Below are positions 29,206 through 37,788 of a stretch of DNA of 45,352 bases, piece by piece. A model generated the notes under the pieces. That model was given only the letters and a program-made list of their open reading frames with translations, was not told the DNA's origin and did not search any database. The translations under genes were made by a program, and so were the position numbers. The stretch comes from Saprospiraceae bacterium (GTDB taxonomy: Bacteria > Bacteroidota > Bacteroidia > Chitinophagales > Saprospiraceae): assembly GCA_020630525.1 (NCBI GenBank), contig JAHDBF010000005.1, forward strand, positions 1 to 45,352, given 5' to 3'. Each line of letters opens with the position of its first letter. The first letter of the stretch is position 1.

Positions 29206-30680
29206 ACTATTCTTTTTATTGGTATTGCTAAGGTTACAATTGTGCCAGTACTTTCTTCTATGTTATTAATCTCAAATTTACCCTTAGTATTTAATTGCTG
29301 ATTTAAAATATTAATTCTTTCGGAAGTTATCTTTTGCGAAAGTGAATTTTTAGTAGCATTAATAGATTTGAATTCTGGATAATAGCCCTTACCATTATCT
29401 ACAATTTTACATTGTAGCAAATCATTACTAATTTCCATCTTAACTGTAATGAGTCCTTTTTTATCTAATCCACTTATTCCGTGTTCAATTGCATTTTCAA
29501 CAAAAGGTTGTATCATCATTGGAGGAATACACATTATACTGGAATTGATTGCAGGATCAACTTCAATTGAGTAATTGAATTTATTAAAAAAACGTAATTG
29601 CTGTAATTTAAAATACGAATGTAAGGTATCCAACTCTGAATCTATAGATACGAATTTTTTATACGCATTACTAAAAACTTGAAACAATAACTTAGAAAGC
29701 ATCTCTAAATATTCAACTGCTTGGACACTCTTCCCTCTAAGTACATGTGAATGAATTGCAGTCAGAGCGTTAAAAATAAAATGTGGATTCATTTGTTCTT
29801 GTAGAATGCTTTGTTCTAGTTCAATAGTTTGATTTTCCAATTGTTTTTTAACAATAGAAATTTTATAATTGTAAATTATGTAGTAAAACATCATTGACAA
29901 GAATAATATGATTCCTACAATTCCTATATTTTGAATTTTATACCTTCTTAATTCATTTAATCGATTTTTTTCTTGAATCAGTTTATATGATGTATGGCTT
30001 GTGCGAATTTTATTTATTTTATTATTAATTAAGCTATTAAGGATACTCTGCTTCTTGTTTTTATATAGTTCCTGATAAAGCTGTGCATTCAATATTTCAT
30101 TATTAAAAGTATAGTATTCATAATAAGTACTATATAGATTTTCATACTCCGTACCTCCTAAATATTTCGCATTTGTATGATGGATTGAATCCATTAAAAA
30201 AGATAAATACTCCTTTTCTGATTCAAACTCATGCTCATTTAGTATATATTTTTTGACTAAATTTAAATTCTTATTTTCAGTAATTCTAAAATTGTTTTTA
30301 AGAATATTAAAGACGAAATCGAATAAACTATTTGCCTTCTGATCAAGATCAATAACTTCATACAGTTTTGCTATTTGAGTAAGGTCATTGACATTCATCA
30401 CTAGTTCATCATACTGCTTACTAGGCTTTTCAACGATATTAGATTTAATAATTCTTTCTAGATTATTCAATTCTCTTACAAACTTTACATCATTTTGTAA
30501 TTCCAATTTCTTGTCTGATGATTTTATCACTTCAATCACCGATTCAAATTGTCCGGTTGATAAGGAATTATATATGGAGTCCATCGAAAATTCACTCATG
30601 CAAAACAATCTACTAGCTAATAGAATATATAATAGGCTAAGCGAGATTTTTTTTATTGTATGATTGGAAAATATTTTCAC
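29202..30680 (-). CDS. Sensor histidine kinase, LytS/YehU-type (His_kinase family), intact
   Basis: This 492-residue membrane kinase has an N-terminal signal/TM segment, a helical sensor region outside the membrane (about 30-245), a TM helix (IGIVGIILFLSMMFYYIIY) and the His_kinase domain. The phospho-accepting His300 sits in QMNPHFIFNAL. The N box (PPMMIQPFVENAIEHG) and G box (KIVDNGKGYYPE) are complete. It should phosphorylate the LytTR regulator encoded immediately downstream. It overlaps its neighbours by 4 nt on both sides. The stimulus is unknown. Confidence 0.93.
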   Translation of the reverse strand: MKIFSNHTIKKISLSLLYILLASRLFCMSEFSMDSIYNSLSTGQFESVIEVIKSSDKKLELQNDVKFVRELNNLERIIKSNIVEKPSKQYDELVMNVNDLTQIAKLYEVIDLDQKANSLFDFVFNILKNNFRITENKNLNLVKKYILNEHEFESEKEYLSFLMDSIHHTNAKYLGGTEYENLYSTYYEYYTFNNEILNAQLYQELYKNKKQSILNSLINNKINKIRTSHTSYKLIQEKNRLNELRRYKIQNIGIVGIILFLSMMFYYIIYNYKISIVKKQLENQTIELEQSILQEQMNPHFIFNALTAIHSHVLRGKSVQAVEYLEMLSKLLFQVFSNAYKKFVSIDSELDTLHSYFKLQQLRFFNKFNYSIEVDPAINSSIMCIPPMMIQPFVENAIEHGISGLDKKGLITVKMEISNDLLQCKIVDNGKGYYPEFKSINATKNSLSQKITSERINILNQQLNTKGKFEINNIEESTGTIVTLAIPIKRIV

Positions 30681-32419
30681 TTTAGTCCTTGATTATTTAG
30701 TATTGGGATTTTTAATAAATATTTAAAATCATCGTTAGACATAGATTCACCAATTGATATATTTTTTTTGCGGTCGAATACTTCGGTTATATTTTCCAAT
30801 CTTTGGATTGCCGCTTCCATCTCATCGGAAATAGAAAGTTCGGATTTTTCTAATACATATTTATCTCCATGTTTTTGATCAATAATTAGACATACAATAT
30901 TATTTTCCTCTTCCACAAAATTAATTTCATATTTAAAGTTTGTATTTGAATTTTGCTTTCCAATTTCTTGAAGATTTTCAACAAAAGGTTCTAGTATCAT
31001 AGAAGGCACAAAAATATTGGCAGAATCAATTTCATTTGAAATATTCGTTTTTAATTCAAAATTAAAATTAGGGTTTAACATTTTTAGTTTAAAATATTGA
31101 TTTATTGCTTCTATCTCTTCATCTAAAGGCCGAATAATTTCTCTTGAATTTTCTAAATTAAGCCTAATGGTTTTTGAAAATGTAGATAAATAATCCGCAG
31201 CTATTTTATTTTTACCTTCTTCAATAAATTGAACAATATTGTCTATTTCTCTAAAGATAAAATTTGAACTTAATTTTAACTTGAGTAACTTTTGCTCTTT
31301 TTTCAAAACATTGTTTAATGATACTTCTTTTACTTTATCTTGCCGAACTTGTTTTATTTTCAATAAGAATATCCCAAACAAGAGACCACCTAATGTTAAA
31401 ATTACATTCCGCGTCAATCTAGCAAATTTTAATGCATTTTTCTTTTCTTTAATGATTTCTTCCTTTTCTAACCCAATAGTATAATTGACTTCTTCAGTGC
31501 CCTTTGAAATTTCATCTTCAAAATTTTCGTCTATTAATTGTTGTTTTAGCACCATAAACTTTTTCACGGAATCCATCTCCCCAATAGATGTATACGATTG
31601 CATCAAGCCATCGTAGATTAGCGTTTTCAAGTCTTGCGGAATTTGATTATGAAAATAATTTCGACAAGAGTCTAACATTTCAATTTTCTTTTTAATCAAA
31701 GAAGGGGACTTATGATATCCTGCAACATTGAAATAACTTATCGCGATAATTTTCGCATCAGGAGTTTCTTTGCTTTTTGCAACCTCGATCGATTTGAGTC
31801 CGTAAATTATACTGCTATCAAGTTTACCCAAATTACGATAATACCTTGCCATATTATTATAGAAATACCCACTCAAAGGTTGCTTAGATTCAATTGAAAA
31901 TCTTTTGGCTTTTTCCAAAAGCTTAAATGCCTTTTTCTCACCACCTCTTTTATTCTCCATGGTACTCAAATTAATAAAAGACCGAATTAACATCGTAGTG
32001 TCTTTTAAAGATGAGTACACATTTATAGCTTTATTTAAAAACAATATAGACGTATCTATATTTCCAATTCTTAACTCAAAATGTGATTTATTCAAAAAAG
32101 CGCTTGCACTTAATGGACTGACTGTGTCAGACAAATTTAATTTTATTCGTTCGTATGTAATTTTTGCATTTGAAAAATCCGACAAAGAATTGTAGGCTTT
32201 AACCAATTCGATCAAATATTTCGTTTCTGATTGAGGATAATTTTGATCGACATACAATTCTTTTATTAGAATATCTTTTACTTCATTATAATTATTTTCT
32301 GCTATCAATGAGTCAATCTTTAAATCAAATTGACTTTCTTGACAATGTAGAAGATTGCCAATACTAAGTATCAAGAATAAACTTAAAGAATAAATAACAT
32401 CATTTTGAATTTGTCTCAT
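30677..32419 (-). CDS. TPR-containing degenerate (pseudo) sensor histidine kinase
   Basis: This 580-residue protein has a signal peptide (near NLLHCQ), extracytoplasmic TPR-like repeats (about 30-300), a TM helix (VILTLGGLLFGIFLL) and a C-terminal domain that aligns with the next gene's kinase. The H box reads LSSNFIFREID where QMNPHFIFNAL is expected, so the phospho-His is Asn386. The N box is partly kept (VPSMILEPFVENLQEIG), but the His-Gly is Ile-Gly. The G box is IIDQKHGDK instead of DNGKG. Phosphotransfer is therefore not expected. As first gene of a tightly coupled operon with an intact paralogous kinase, it is probably a heterodimer partner or sensory adaptor (inferred). Confidence 0.87.
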   Translation of the reverse strand: MRQIQNDVIYSLSLFLILSIGNLLHCQESQFDLKIDSLIAENNYNEVKDILIKELYVDQNYPQSETKYLIELVKAYNSLSDFSNAKITYERIKLNLSDTVSPLSASAFLNKSHFELRIGNIDTSILFLNKAINVYSSLKDTTMLIRSFINLSTMENKRGGEKKAFKLLEKAKRFSIESKQPLSGYFYNNMARYYRNLGKLDSSIIYGLKSIEVAKSKETPDAKIIAISYFNVAGYHKSPSLIKKKIEMLDSCRNYFHNQIPQDLKTLIYDGLMQSYTSIGEMDSVKKFMVLKQQLIDENFEDEISKGTEEVNYTIGLEKEEIIKEKKNALKFARLTRNVILTLGGLLFGIFLLKIKQVRQDKVKEVSLNNVLKKEQKLLKLKLSSNFIFREIDNIVQFIEEGKNKIAADYLSTFSKTIRLNLENSREIIRPLDEEIEAINQYFKLKMLNPNFNFELKTNISNEIDSANIFVPSMILEPFVENLQEIGKQNSNTNFKYEINFVEEENNIVCLIIDQKHGDKYVLEKSELSISDEMEAAIQRLENITEVFDRKKNISIGESMSNDDFKYLLKIPILNNQGLK

Positions 32420-32502
32420 TACTGATTCAGAGCTAATAGCTCAATAATATATTTAATGAATTACTTTTACAATAATAAGCGTAATGCACTTAGTTATATT
32501 TC

Positions 32503-32510
32503 CAAAATTA
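32503..32510 (-). promoter_or_regulatory. -7 promoter element of the pseudo-HK/HK/LytTR operon
   Basis: On the minus strand this reads TAATTTTG, an exact TAnnTTTG match. No TTG occurs at the expected -33 position. Instead, a direct repeat (32528-32537) covers that place, the layout of an activator-dependent promoter. The leader would be about 77 nt. Confidence 0.5.
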
Positions 32511-32527
32511 AAACTGCAAACACTTAA

Positions 32528-32562
32528 TTGATAATCGAAAGAGAATGGTTGATAATCGTAAG
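32528..32562 (-). promoter_or_regulatory. Paired direct repeat, predicted LytTR regulator binding site
   Basis: TTGATAATCG occurs at 32528-32537 and 32549-32558, a 21-bp period, and similarity extends to TTGATAATCG(A/T)AAG. On the minus strand the halves read TTCGATTAT and TACGATTAT. Against the AgrA-type LytTR consensus (T/A)(A/C)(C/A)GTTN(A/G)(T/G) these match at 7 and 8 of 9 positions. LytTR proteins bind two such half sites about two turns apart. Position just upstream of the -7 box suggests autoregulation. Confidence 0.55.
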
Positions 32563-32875
32563 ACTAAACAAATTCATTGGCATACTGTCAATTTTGGAAA
32601 ATAAATATCGTATAGTTTAGCTTAGTAAATAGAAAAACATACAACAATAGAAGTAATTTGACATTTTGGCTCTTCCGGTTCTAGGCAGTTACATTTCAGA
32701 TTTAATCATGATGTCTGCCATTTACTTTAACATGTTCCATATTTTTTGAACATTAATGGCATCAAGTAATTCAGGTTTTTTTCAGTATTTCTATTATTGC
32801 TAACACATAGATTTTAAAAATATAAGATCGAGTACCACTTAATAAATCAATTTCAAAACCTACTATTTAAACTCC

Positions 32876-33763
32876 TTAACTAAAGCTAGGAGAAACAACT
32901 ACTTCCTTTGTCTCACGACTATAAACATAAAATCCTTCACCAGATTTTCTTCCTAACTTTCCTGCTTGTACCATATTAACCAATAATGGACATGCAGCAT
33001 ACTTGGGTTGCTTAAAACCATCGTAGAGAACTTCTAAAATAGAGAGACAAACATCCAAACCTATAAAGTCTGCAAGTTGCAACGGACCCATCGGATGAGC
33101 CATTCCTAATTTCATAACTGTATCGATTTCTTCTACGCCAGCCACGCCTTCAAACAAAGCAGAAATTGCTTCATTTATCATTGGAAGTAAGATCCTATTG
33201 GCGACAAATCCTGGATAATCATTTACTTCGACAGGTACTTTTGATAAGTCTTTTGACAAGTCCATAATTGAATTCGTGATCTCATCAGAAGTGGCATATC
33301 CTTTTATCACTTCCACCAATTTCATCACTGGAACAGGATTCATAAAATGCATTCCTATGACTTTATCTGGTCTTTCTGTTGCACTTGCAATTTTTGTTAT
33401 TGATATAGAAGAAGTATTGCTTGCCAATATACAATCTGGTTTACAAAACTTATCTAAGTCACTGAATATACTCAGTTTTAAAGATTCGTTTTCTGTTGCT
33501 GCTTCAATCACTAAATCCGCATCTTTTACACATTCTTCTAGGTTTGTACCTGTCTGAATATTTTTGATCGTAGACTCCTTAATTTCTTCTGTAATTTTCT
33601 CTTTGGCAACCATTCTCCAGAGGTTTTTGTCAATGGTTTCAATTGCTTTAGACAATGCATTTTCAGAAATATCACATAGCGTCACATTATAATTATTCAT
33701 TGCAAAAACATGCGCTATCCCATTTCCCATCGTACCTGCTCCAATTACCGTTATATTTTTCAT
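32876..33763 (-). CDS. hbd: 3-hydroxybutyryl-CoA dehydrogenase (3-hydroxyacyl-CoA dehydrogenase family)
   Basis: This 295-residue cytoplasmic NAD(P)-dependent enzyme interconverts 3-hydroxyacyl-CoA and acetoacetyl-type 3-ketoacyl-CoA. It has the Rossmann motif VIGAGTMGNGIAHVFA, the family segment ASNTSSISITKIA, the catalytic His-containing HFMNPVPVMKLVE, and the C-terminal dimer domain (GFVANRILLPMINEAI; LGMAHPMGPLQLADFIGLD). The length fits stand-alone short-chain enzymes, without a fused hydratase. It is monocistronic. It probably acts in butyrate-type or fatty/amino acid acyl-CoA metabolism. Confidence 0.94.
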   Translation of the reverse strand: MKNITVIGAGTMGNGIAHVFAMNNYNVTLCDISENALSKAIETIDKNLWRMVAKEKITEEIKESTIKNIQTGTNLEECVKDADLVIEAATENESLKLSIFSDLDKFCKPDCILASNTSSISITKIASATERPDKVIGMHFMNPVPVMKLVEVIKGYATSDEITNSIMDLSKDLSKVPVEVNDYPGFVANRILLPMINEAISALFEGVAGVEEIDTVMKLGMAHPMGPLQLADFIGLDVCLSILEVLYDGFKQPKYAACPLLVNMVQAGKLGRKSGEGFYVYSRETKEVVVSPSFS

Positions 33764-33903
33764 ATTATGATTTTATTATATATGTAATTTTTATATTTAT
33801 AAGAAACATGCTTTCAATAAATTAATATGAGGTAAAATGCATGTTAATATTGTATAATCAAACACAAAATACTTTATTATAATTGTGAAAAAATAATACA
33901 ATT

Positions 33904-34872
33904 TTGAATTGTAAAAATAACTTTTTCTATTTAGCTCTTGGGTTTGTAGTAAACTATATTTTAATGGTTAATCCAATCAGTGCTCAAGAAGAAATAGCTG
34001 ATTCTTTAATTTATAAAGATATTGCAGCCTTAGTCTATTTAGATTCGATAACGATACGTCCAGATAACAATGATTTAAATGTAGAAGATTTTGTTCAGAT
34101 GGTACTTGCTGACACCTCGTTCTATGAGGCTTTTGAACAATTGCGTATTCATGCTCATAAAATGGATCATACTATTAATTATTTCACTAAAAATGGCAAT
34201 ATAAAGGCAAGCTATACAGGGATTCACCAACAAGAAATAACAGATTTATGCAGGACAATGCGGGTAATTTCTAAAAAAGAAACTGGGAAATATTATAAGA
34301 AAAATGGCAAATATAACTTCTATACTTCACAGCTTATTGATCGGGTTTTTTATACACATGGAAGACAATGTTTTGATACTTTATCCAATGTAAATACAAT
34401 TCCTAAATCAAAATTAGAAGGTCATATTAATAATTTAAAACAAATTATTTTCAATCCGGGGAAAGAAATCGAATTCCCTTTTGTGGGTAAAAAGATGGCT
34501 ATTTTCTCCAAAAATATGCGACAATACTACGACTACGCTATAAAACACCACAAAGATGAAAATTCAACTAATGGTATGTATATCTTTTCGGTAAAACAAA
34601 AAGAAGAATTTAAGAACACAAAAAACAAAACCATCATTAAGGAAATGATTACCTATTTTGATGATGAATCGAATCAGGTTTTACAAAGAAATTATACCCT
34701 ACAACACGATCAAAAAATTTATGCTTTTGATATTAATATAAATGTTATACTTTCAAAAATTGATGATATATATATTCCTGCAGAAGTTAATTATGATGGA
34801 TATTGGAATGTGATAACAAGAAAACCTGAAATTTGTAAATTTAAATTCATCATGACTGAAATTACAAAATGA
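33904..34872 (+). CDS. Uncharacterised secreted or periplasmic protein
   Basis: This 322-residue protein has a signal peptide ending NPISAQ. The mature part has an all-alpha start (FVQMVLADTSFYEAFEQLRIHAH) and a beta-rich second half with YIPAEVNYDGYWNV near the end. I do not recognise a named family; the pattern of repeated long strands weakly recalls lipoprotein-carrier-like folds. The ORF begins at a rare TTG, which is the only start giving a complete signal peptide (Met20 is inside the hydrophobic core). Its stop overlaps the sugar-kinase start by 4 nt (ATGA), so expression is coupled to that gene and perhaps to pfkA. Confidence 0.7.
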   Translation: MNCKNNFFYLALGFVVNYILMVNPISAQEEIADSLIYKDIAALVYLDSITIRPDNNDLNVEDFVQMVLADTSFYEAFEQLRIHAHKMDHTINYFTKNGNIKASYTGIHQQEITDLCRTMRVISKKETGKYYKKNGKYNFYTSQLIDRVFYTHGRQCFDTLSNVNTIPKSKLEGHINNLKQIIFNPGKEIEFPFVGKKMAIFSKNMRQYYDYAIKHHKDENSTNGMYIFSVKQKEEFKNTKNKTIIKEMITYFDDESNQVLQRNYTLQHDQKIYAFDININVILSKIDDIYIPAEVNYDGYWNVITRKPEICKFKFIMTEITK

Positions 34873-35702
34873 TAGCAATTATAGACAGTGGTTCAACAAG
34901 AAGTAAATGGTGTTTTTACAACCCAGAAAACGATCAGTTCTCAAAAGTTGAACTTAGGGGAATAAATCCTACTTCCGACATTCAGAGTCTTTCTATCCTC
35001 GACGAGATAGATCCATACATTTTTGCAAAATTAGAGAAAGTGTATTGGTATGGAGCAGGCATAAACACTATTGTCACTAAAGAAGTTATAAAAAAAGGCT
35101 TTGTTGAAAGATGTTTAAAACTAGAGTCGATAACAGTGGAGAATGATCTATTGGCTGCATGTAGAGCTACTGCTTTTAAGGACGAAGCCTATGTCTCTAT
35201 TTTAGGAACAGGAAGTAATGCTTGTTATTACAATGGAAATAATGTGGAAGACAAGGTGGCTAGTTTAGGATATTTATTTGATGATGAAGGATCAGCTTAT
35301 GAGATTGGAAAACAGATCATATTAAGTTATGTCAATGACAAAATGGGCACAAGAGATTTTACAGCATTTGAATCCTACTTAACCGTTCCTAAAGAAGAAT
35401 TGTTAATTTCAATTTACGGAGCGAATAAAATAAAGGAAAATCTAGCTAGTTACGCCAAGTTTCTTCCCTTAGCTAGTGATCAATATAAAGAAAATTTATT
35501 AACAAAAATATTTTCAAAATTTATTGAAAAGAAAATTAATCCTATCAGGAAAAACAAAATTGAAATAATACATTTTATCGGCTCTATTGCTTATTATTAC
35601 AGCGATATTTTAAAGTCCGTTTGTAATGCAAATAATTTAAAAATAGGAAAGGTCTTACAAGATCCAATGTCTGGCTTAATAAAATATCATTTAAACAAAT
35701 AA
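34869..35702 (+). CDS. BadF/BadG-type ATPase, probable N-acetylglucosamine kinase
   Basis: This 277-residue ASKHA-fold sugar kinase has the phosphate-1 loop IIDSGSTRSKWCFY, the central NDLLAACRA segment (the catalytic Asp region) and the phosphate-2 loop ILGTGSNACYYNG, followed by LGYLFDDEGSAYEIG, typical of GlcNAc kinases in Bacteroidota. It should phosphorylate an amino sugar such as GlcNAc for recycling. It overlaps the upstream secreted-protein gene by 4 nt and is 2 nt ahead of pfkA, so it is co-transcribed with glycolysis. Substrate is inferred from family. Confidence 0.88.
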   Translation: MIAIIDSGSTRSKWCFYNPENDQFSKVELRGINPTSDIQSLSILDEIDPYIFAKLEKVYWYGAGINTIVTKEVIKKGFVERCLKLESITVENDLLAACRATAFKDEAYVSILGTGSNACYYNGNNVEDKVASLGYLFDDEGSAYEIGKQIILSYVNDKMGTRDFTAFESYLTVPKEELLISIYGANKIKENLASYAKFLPLASDQYKENLLTKIFSKFIEKKINPIRKNKIEIIHFIGSIAYYYSDILKSVCNANNLKIGKVLQDPMSGLIKYHLNK

Positions 35703-35704
35703 CT

Positions 35705-36679
35705 ATGAAGCGAATCGCAGTTTTCACCTCAGGAGGTGATGCTCCAGGAATGAATGCAGCTATTAGATCAGTGGTACGTGCCGCTACATATCACGACCTC
35801 CATGTCTATGGAATCCATCAAGGATATAAAGGCATGATCGAAGGCAATATTGAACGACTGGAAAAAAAAGATGTAGGTAACATATTACAGCGTGGAGGAA
35901 CGATATTAAAAACTGCTCGGTCTCAAGAATTTATGACCAAGGAAGGAAGAGAAAAAGCTTTTCATTCTTTACAAGCTTATGATATAGACGGTGTAATTGC
36001 CATTGGTGGGAATGGGACTTATACAGGCGCGAATATATTCCAAGAAGAATTTGGCGTACATATGGTTGGGGTTCCTGGAACCATAGATAATGATATTTAT
36101 GGGACAGATTTCTCTATAGGTTTTGATACCGCGATTAATACAGCGGTGGAAGCTATTGATAAAATTAGGGACACTGCAGATTCTCATAATAGATTGTTTT
36201 TTATCGAAGTTATGGGACGACATTCTGGGTATATTGGATTATACGCAGGAATAGGAAGTGGCGCAGGCACCATCTTTTTACCTGAAACAAAAACTTCTAT
36301 TGAGGATTTAATCCAATTGTTGAGAAAAGAAGGTAGACGAAAAAAACTATTTAACTTAGTAGTAGTATCAGAAGGAAATAAAAACGGTGGAGCCATGGAT
36401 ATTGCCAGAAAAGTAGAAGAATCTGTTGGTGGAGAATTCGAAGTAAAAGTTACCATCATTGGACACTTACAGCGAGGTGGAACTCCAACTTGTGGCGACA
36501 GAGTACTGGCCAGTAGACTTGGATATAATGCAGTGGAAGCATTACTTGCGCACAAATCAAACATTGCCATTGGACTTCAAAATAACGCCATCGTACATAC
36601 GCCACTACTCGAAGCGATAAGCAAAGAAAATCCACTTAATGAAGATATGATAAAAATGACTGAAATATTGGCATTATAA
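35705..36679 (+). CDS. pfkA: ATP-dependent 6-phosphofructokinase
   Basis: This 324-residue PfkA phosphorylates fructose 6-phosphate, the committed step of glycolysis. Motifs: TSGGDAPGMNAAIRSVVR at the N-terminus, PGTIDNDI with catalytic Asp128 (E. coli Asp127), VEVMGRHSGYIG, and GHLQRGGTPTCGDRVLASR. Gly104 and the Gly of PGTID mark the ATP-using, not pyrophosphate-using, type. Oddly, GGDGS reads GGNGT: Asn103 replaces the Asp that helps bind Mg-ATP in E. coli. The rest is intact, so I still call it a PFK, but kinetics may differ. It follows the sugar kinase by 2 nt. Confidence 0.93.
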   Translation: MKRIAVFTSGGDAPGMNAAIRSVVRAATYHDLHVYGIHQGYKGMIEGNIERLEKKDVGNILQRGGTILKTARSQEFMTKEGREKAFHSLQAYDIDGVIAIGGNGTYTGANIFQEEFGVHMVGVPGTIDNDIYGTDFSIGFDTAINTAVEAIDKIRDTADSHNRLFFIEVMGRHSGYIGLYAGIGSGAGTIFLPETKTSIEDLIQLLRKEGRRKKLFNLVVVSEGNKNGGAMDIARKVEESVGGEFEVKVTIIGHLQRGGTPTCGDRVLASRLGYNAVEALLAHKSNIAIGLQNNAIVHTPLLEAISKENPLNEDMIKMTEILAL

Positions 36680-36683
36680 ATTA

Positions 36684-36691
36684 TAACTTTG
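36684..36691 (+). promoter_or_regulatory. -7 promoter-like box between pfkA and the secreted-protein gene
   Basis: TAACTTTG matches TAnnTTTG exactly and lies in the 28-nt gap before the ATG at 36708. The nearest TTG (36668-36670) is only 13 nt upstream, shorter than usual, so the -33 element is doubtful. Confidence 0.3.
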
Positions 36692-36707
36692 AATAAATAA
36701 TTAAAAA

Positions 36708-37781
36708 ATGAAAACCTTAGCTTCAATACTATTTTCTCTACTGAGTCTATCTTTGTTTGGTCAAAATTCTGTTTGTTTCCAAATAGAAAACAACCCAAAT
36801 CAAGATGAACCAGCACTTAATATTTTTACAAAATATATAGATGTTTACGGATGTAGCATTTATGCTGAAGCTAACGTCCCTGATGAAAAAGTACTGCATG
36901 CAGCTGCAATATGGGCAGAACTAATTGACAACAATGAAGATGGAATAATTGATGACCCAGAATTATTAACTCGGCTTCAAAATAGCAAAGCAATGATGCC
37001 CATCTTCCAATCCGAGGATAGTCCGAATATGGAATTTTTCTTTGAGAACTATGAAGGAGAAGGTGTCGCTGCAATTTTATGGCAACAAGAAATCGATCCA
37101 AATAACCCAGGTCGCTGGGGCTATGATGCAACAGTCGAAGAGATTCTTCATACGATAAATTATGTTGGACATGTGCAAATATATCCAGAAGCTTTTAGTA
37201 TCCAACCCAATAGTTCTTTAATGTCGGAAGCTATGGACATCGCCAGAGGCGGACAATTCTTAAACATCCCTAATAATTACCCAGAAGAAGCTTGGTATCA
37301 TTACGATGACTTCACTTGCGATTATGAATGTATGATGATAGAATATATGTATTGGGCAATAGTCTCATGGATGGGGATTTTGGATGATCCGCAAACCTGT
37401 GATGGAATTTTTAATGAATGGGAAACATGTACACCAGAACTTTTTATGAATACCGACGTAGCAATGTTTAACTTAATAACTGATCCGCAGTATAAGTTAC
37501 CGCAATTGGCTCCTGACGGAAATTATTGTTCAATAGTACTAAGTACGAAAAAGGAACTTTCAGAAAACGATATCCGAGTATATCCAAACCCTGCCAATAC
37601 ATCAATCTTCTTCAGTGGTTTAAATAATGCTTACTATCAAATATTTAATTCTAATGGAGAACTGATTTTTGAAGGTACTTCAAAAAAAGACAACAACTTC
37701 ATTGATACTTCTAATTTCTCTGAAGGAGTGTACATTATACGATCTGGCAACCAATCAAAATCATTTGTAATTCAAAAATAA
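36708..37781 (+). CDS. Secreted protein with T9SS type A sorting domain, possible metallopeptidase-like core
   Basis: This 357-residue protein has a signal peptide ending LSLFGQ. A central domain of about 255 residues follows (about 20-275), then a type A sorting domain (VYPNPANTSIFFSGL ... GVYIIRSGNQSKSFVIQK). The domain holds an EF-hand-like loop (DNNEDGIIDD) and a helix with EEILHTINYVGH, in which Glu and His are placed rather like metal ligands of zincin-type proteins but without a true HExxH. I do not recognise the family. It is surface-released or anchored through the T9SS. It converges on the dihydroorotase gene, 7 nt away. Confidence 0.8.
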   Translation: MKTLASILFSLLSLSLFGQNSVCFQIENNPNQDEPALNIFTKYIDVYGCSIYAEANVPDEKVLHAAAIWAELIDNNEDGIIDDPELLTRLQNSKAMMPIFQSEDSPNMEFFFENYEGEGVAAILWQQEIDPNNPGRWGYDATVEEILHTINYVGHVQIYPEAFSIQPNSSLMSEAMDIARGGQFLNIPNNYPEEAWYHYDDFTCDYECMMIEYMYWAIVSWMGILDDPQTCDGIFNEWETCTPELFMNTDVAMFNLITDPQYKLPQLAPDGNYCSIVLSTKKELSENDIRVYPNPANTSIFFSGLNNAYYQIFNSNGELIFEGTSKKDNNFIDTSNFSEGVYIIRSGNQSKSFVIQK

Positions 37782-37788
37782 TCAATAA

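Larger units (their letters stand above)
32420..32875. other. 456-bp intergenic region upstream of the two-component operon
   Basis: Both flanking genes are on the minus strand. The part nearest 32419 carries a -7 box and a paired direct repeat (listed separately). The remainder (about 32570-32875) is AT-rich. It has no coding frame of note and no convincing terminator for the 3-hydroxyacyl-CoA dehydrogenase gene. A weak TGTTC/GAACA dyad lies around 32730-32755. Confidence 0.55.

Noticed and set aside
32725-32760. TGTTC...GAACA dyad as terminator of the hbd gene
   Set aside because: The stem is only 5 bp and there is no T-run on the minus strand after it.
36184-36570. 128-residue minus-strand ORF inside pfkA
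   Set aside because: It overlaps a conserved enzyme gene completely and its translation has no domain pattern.
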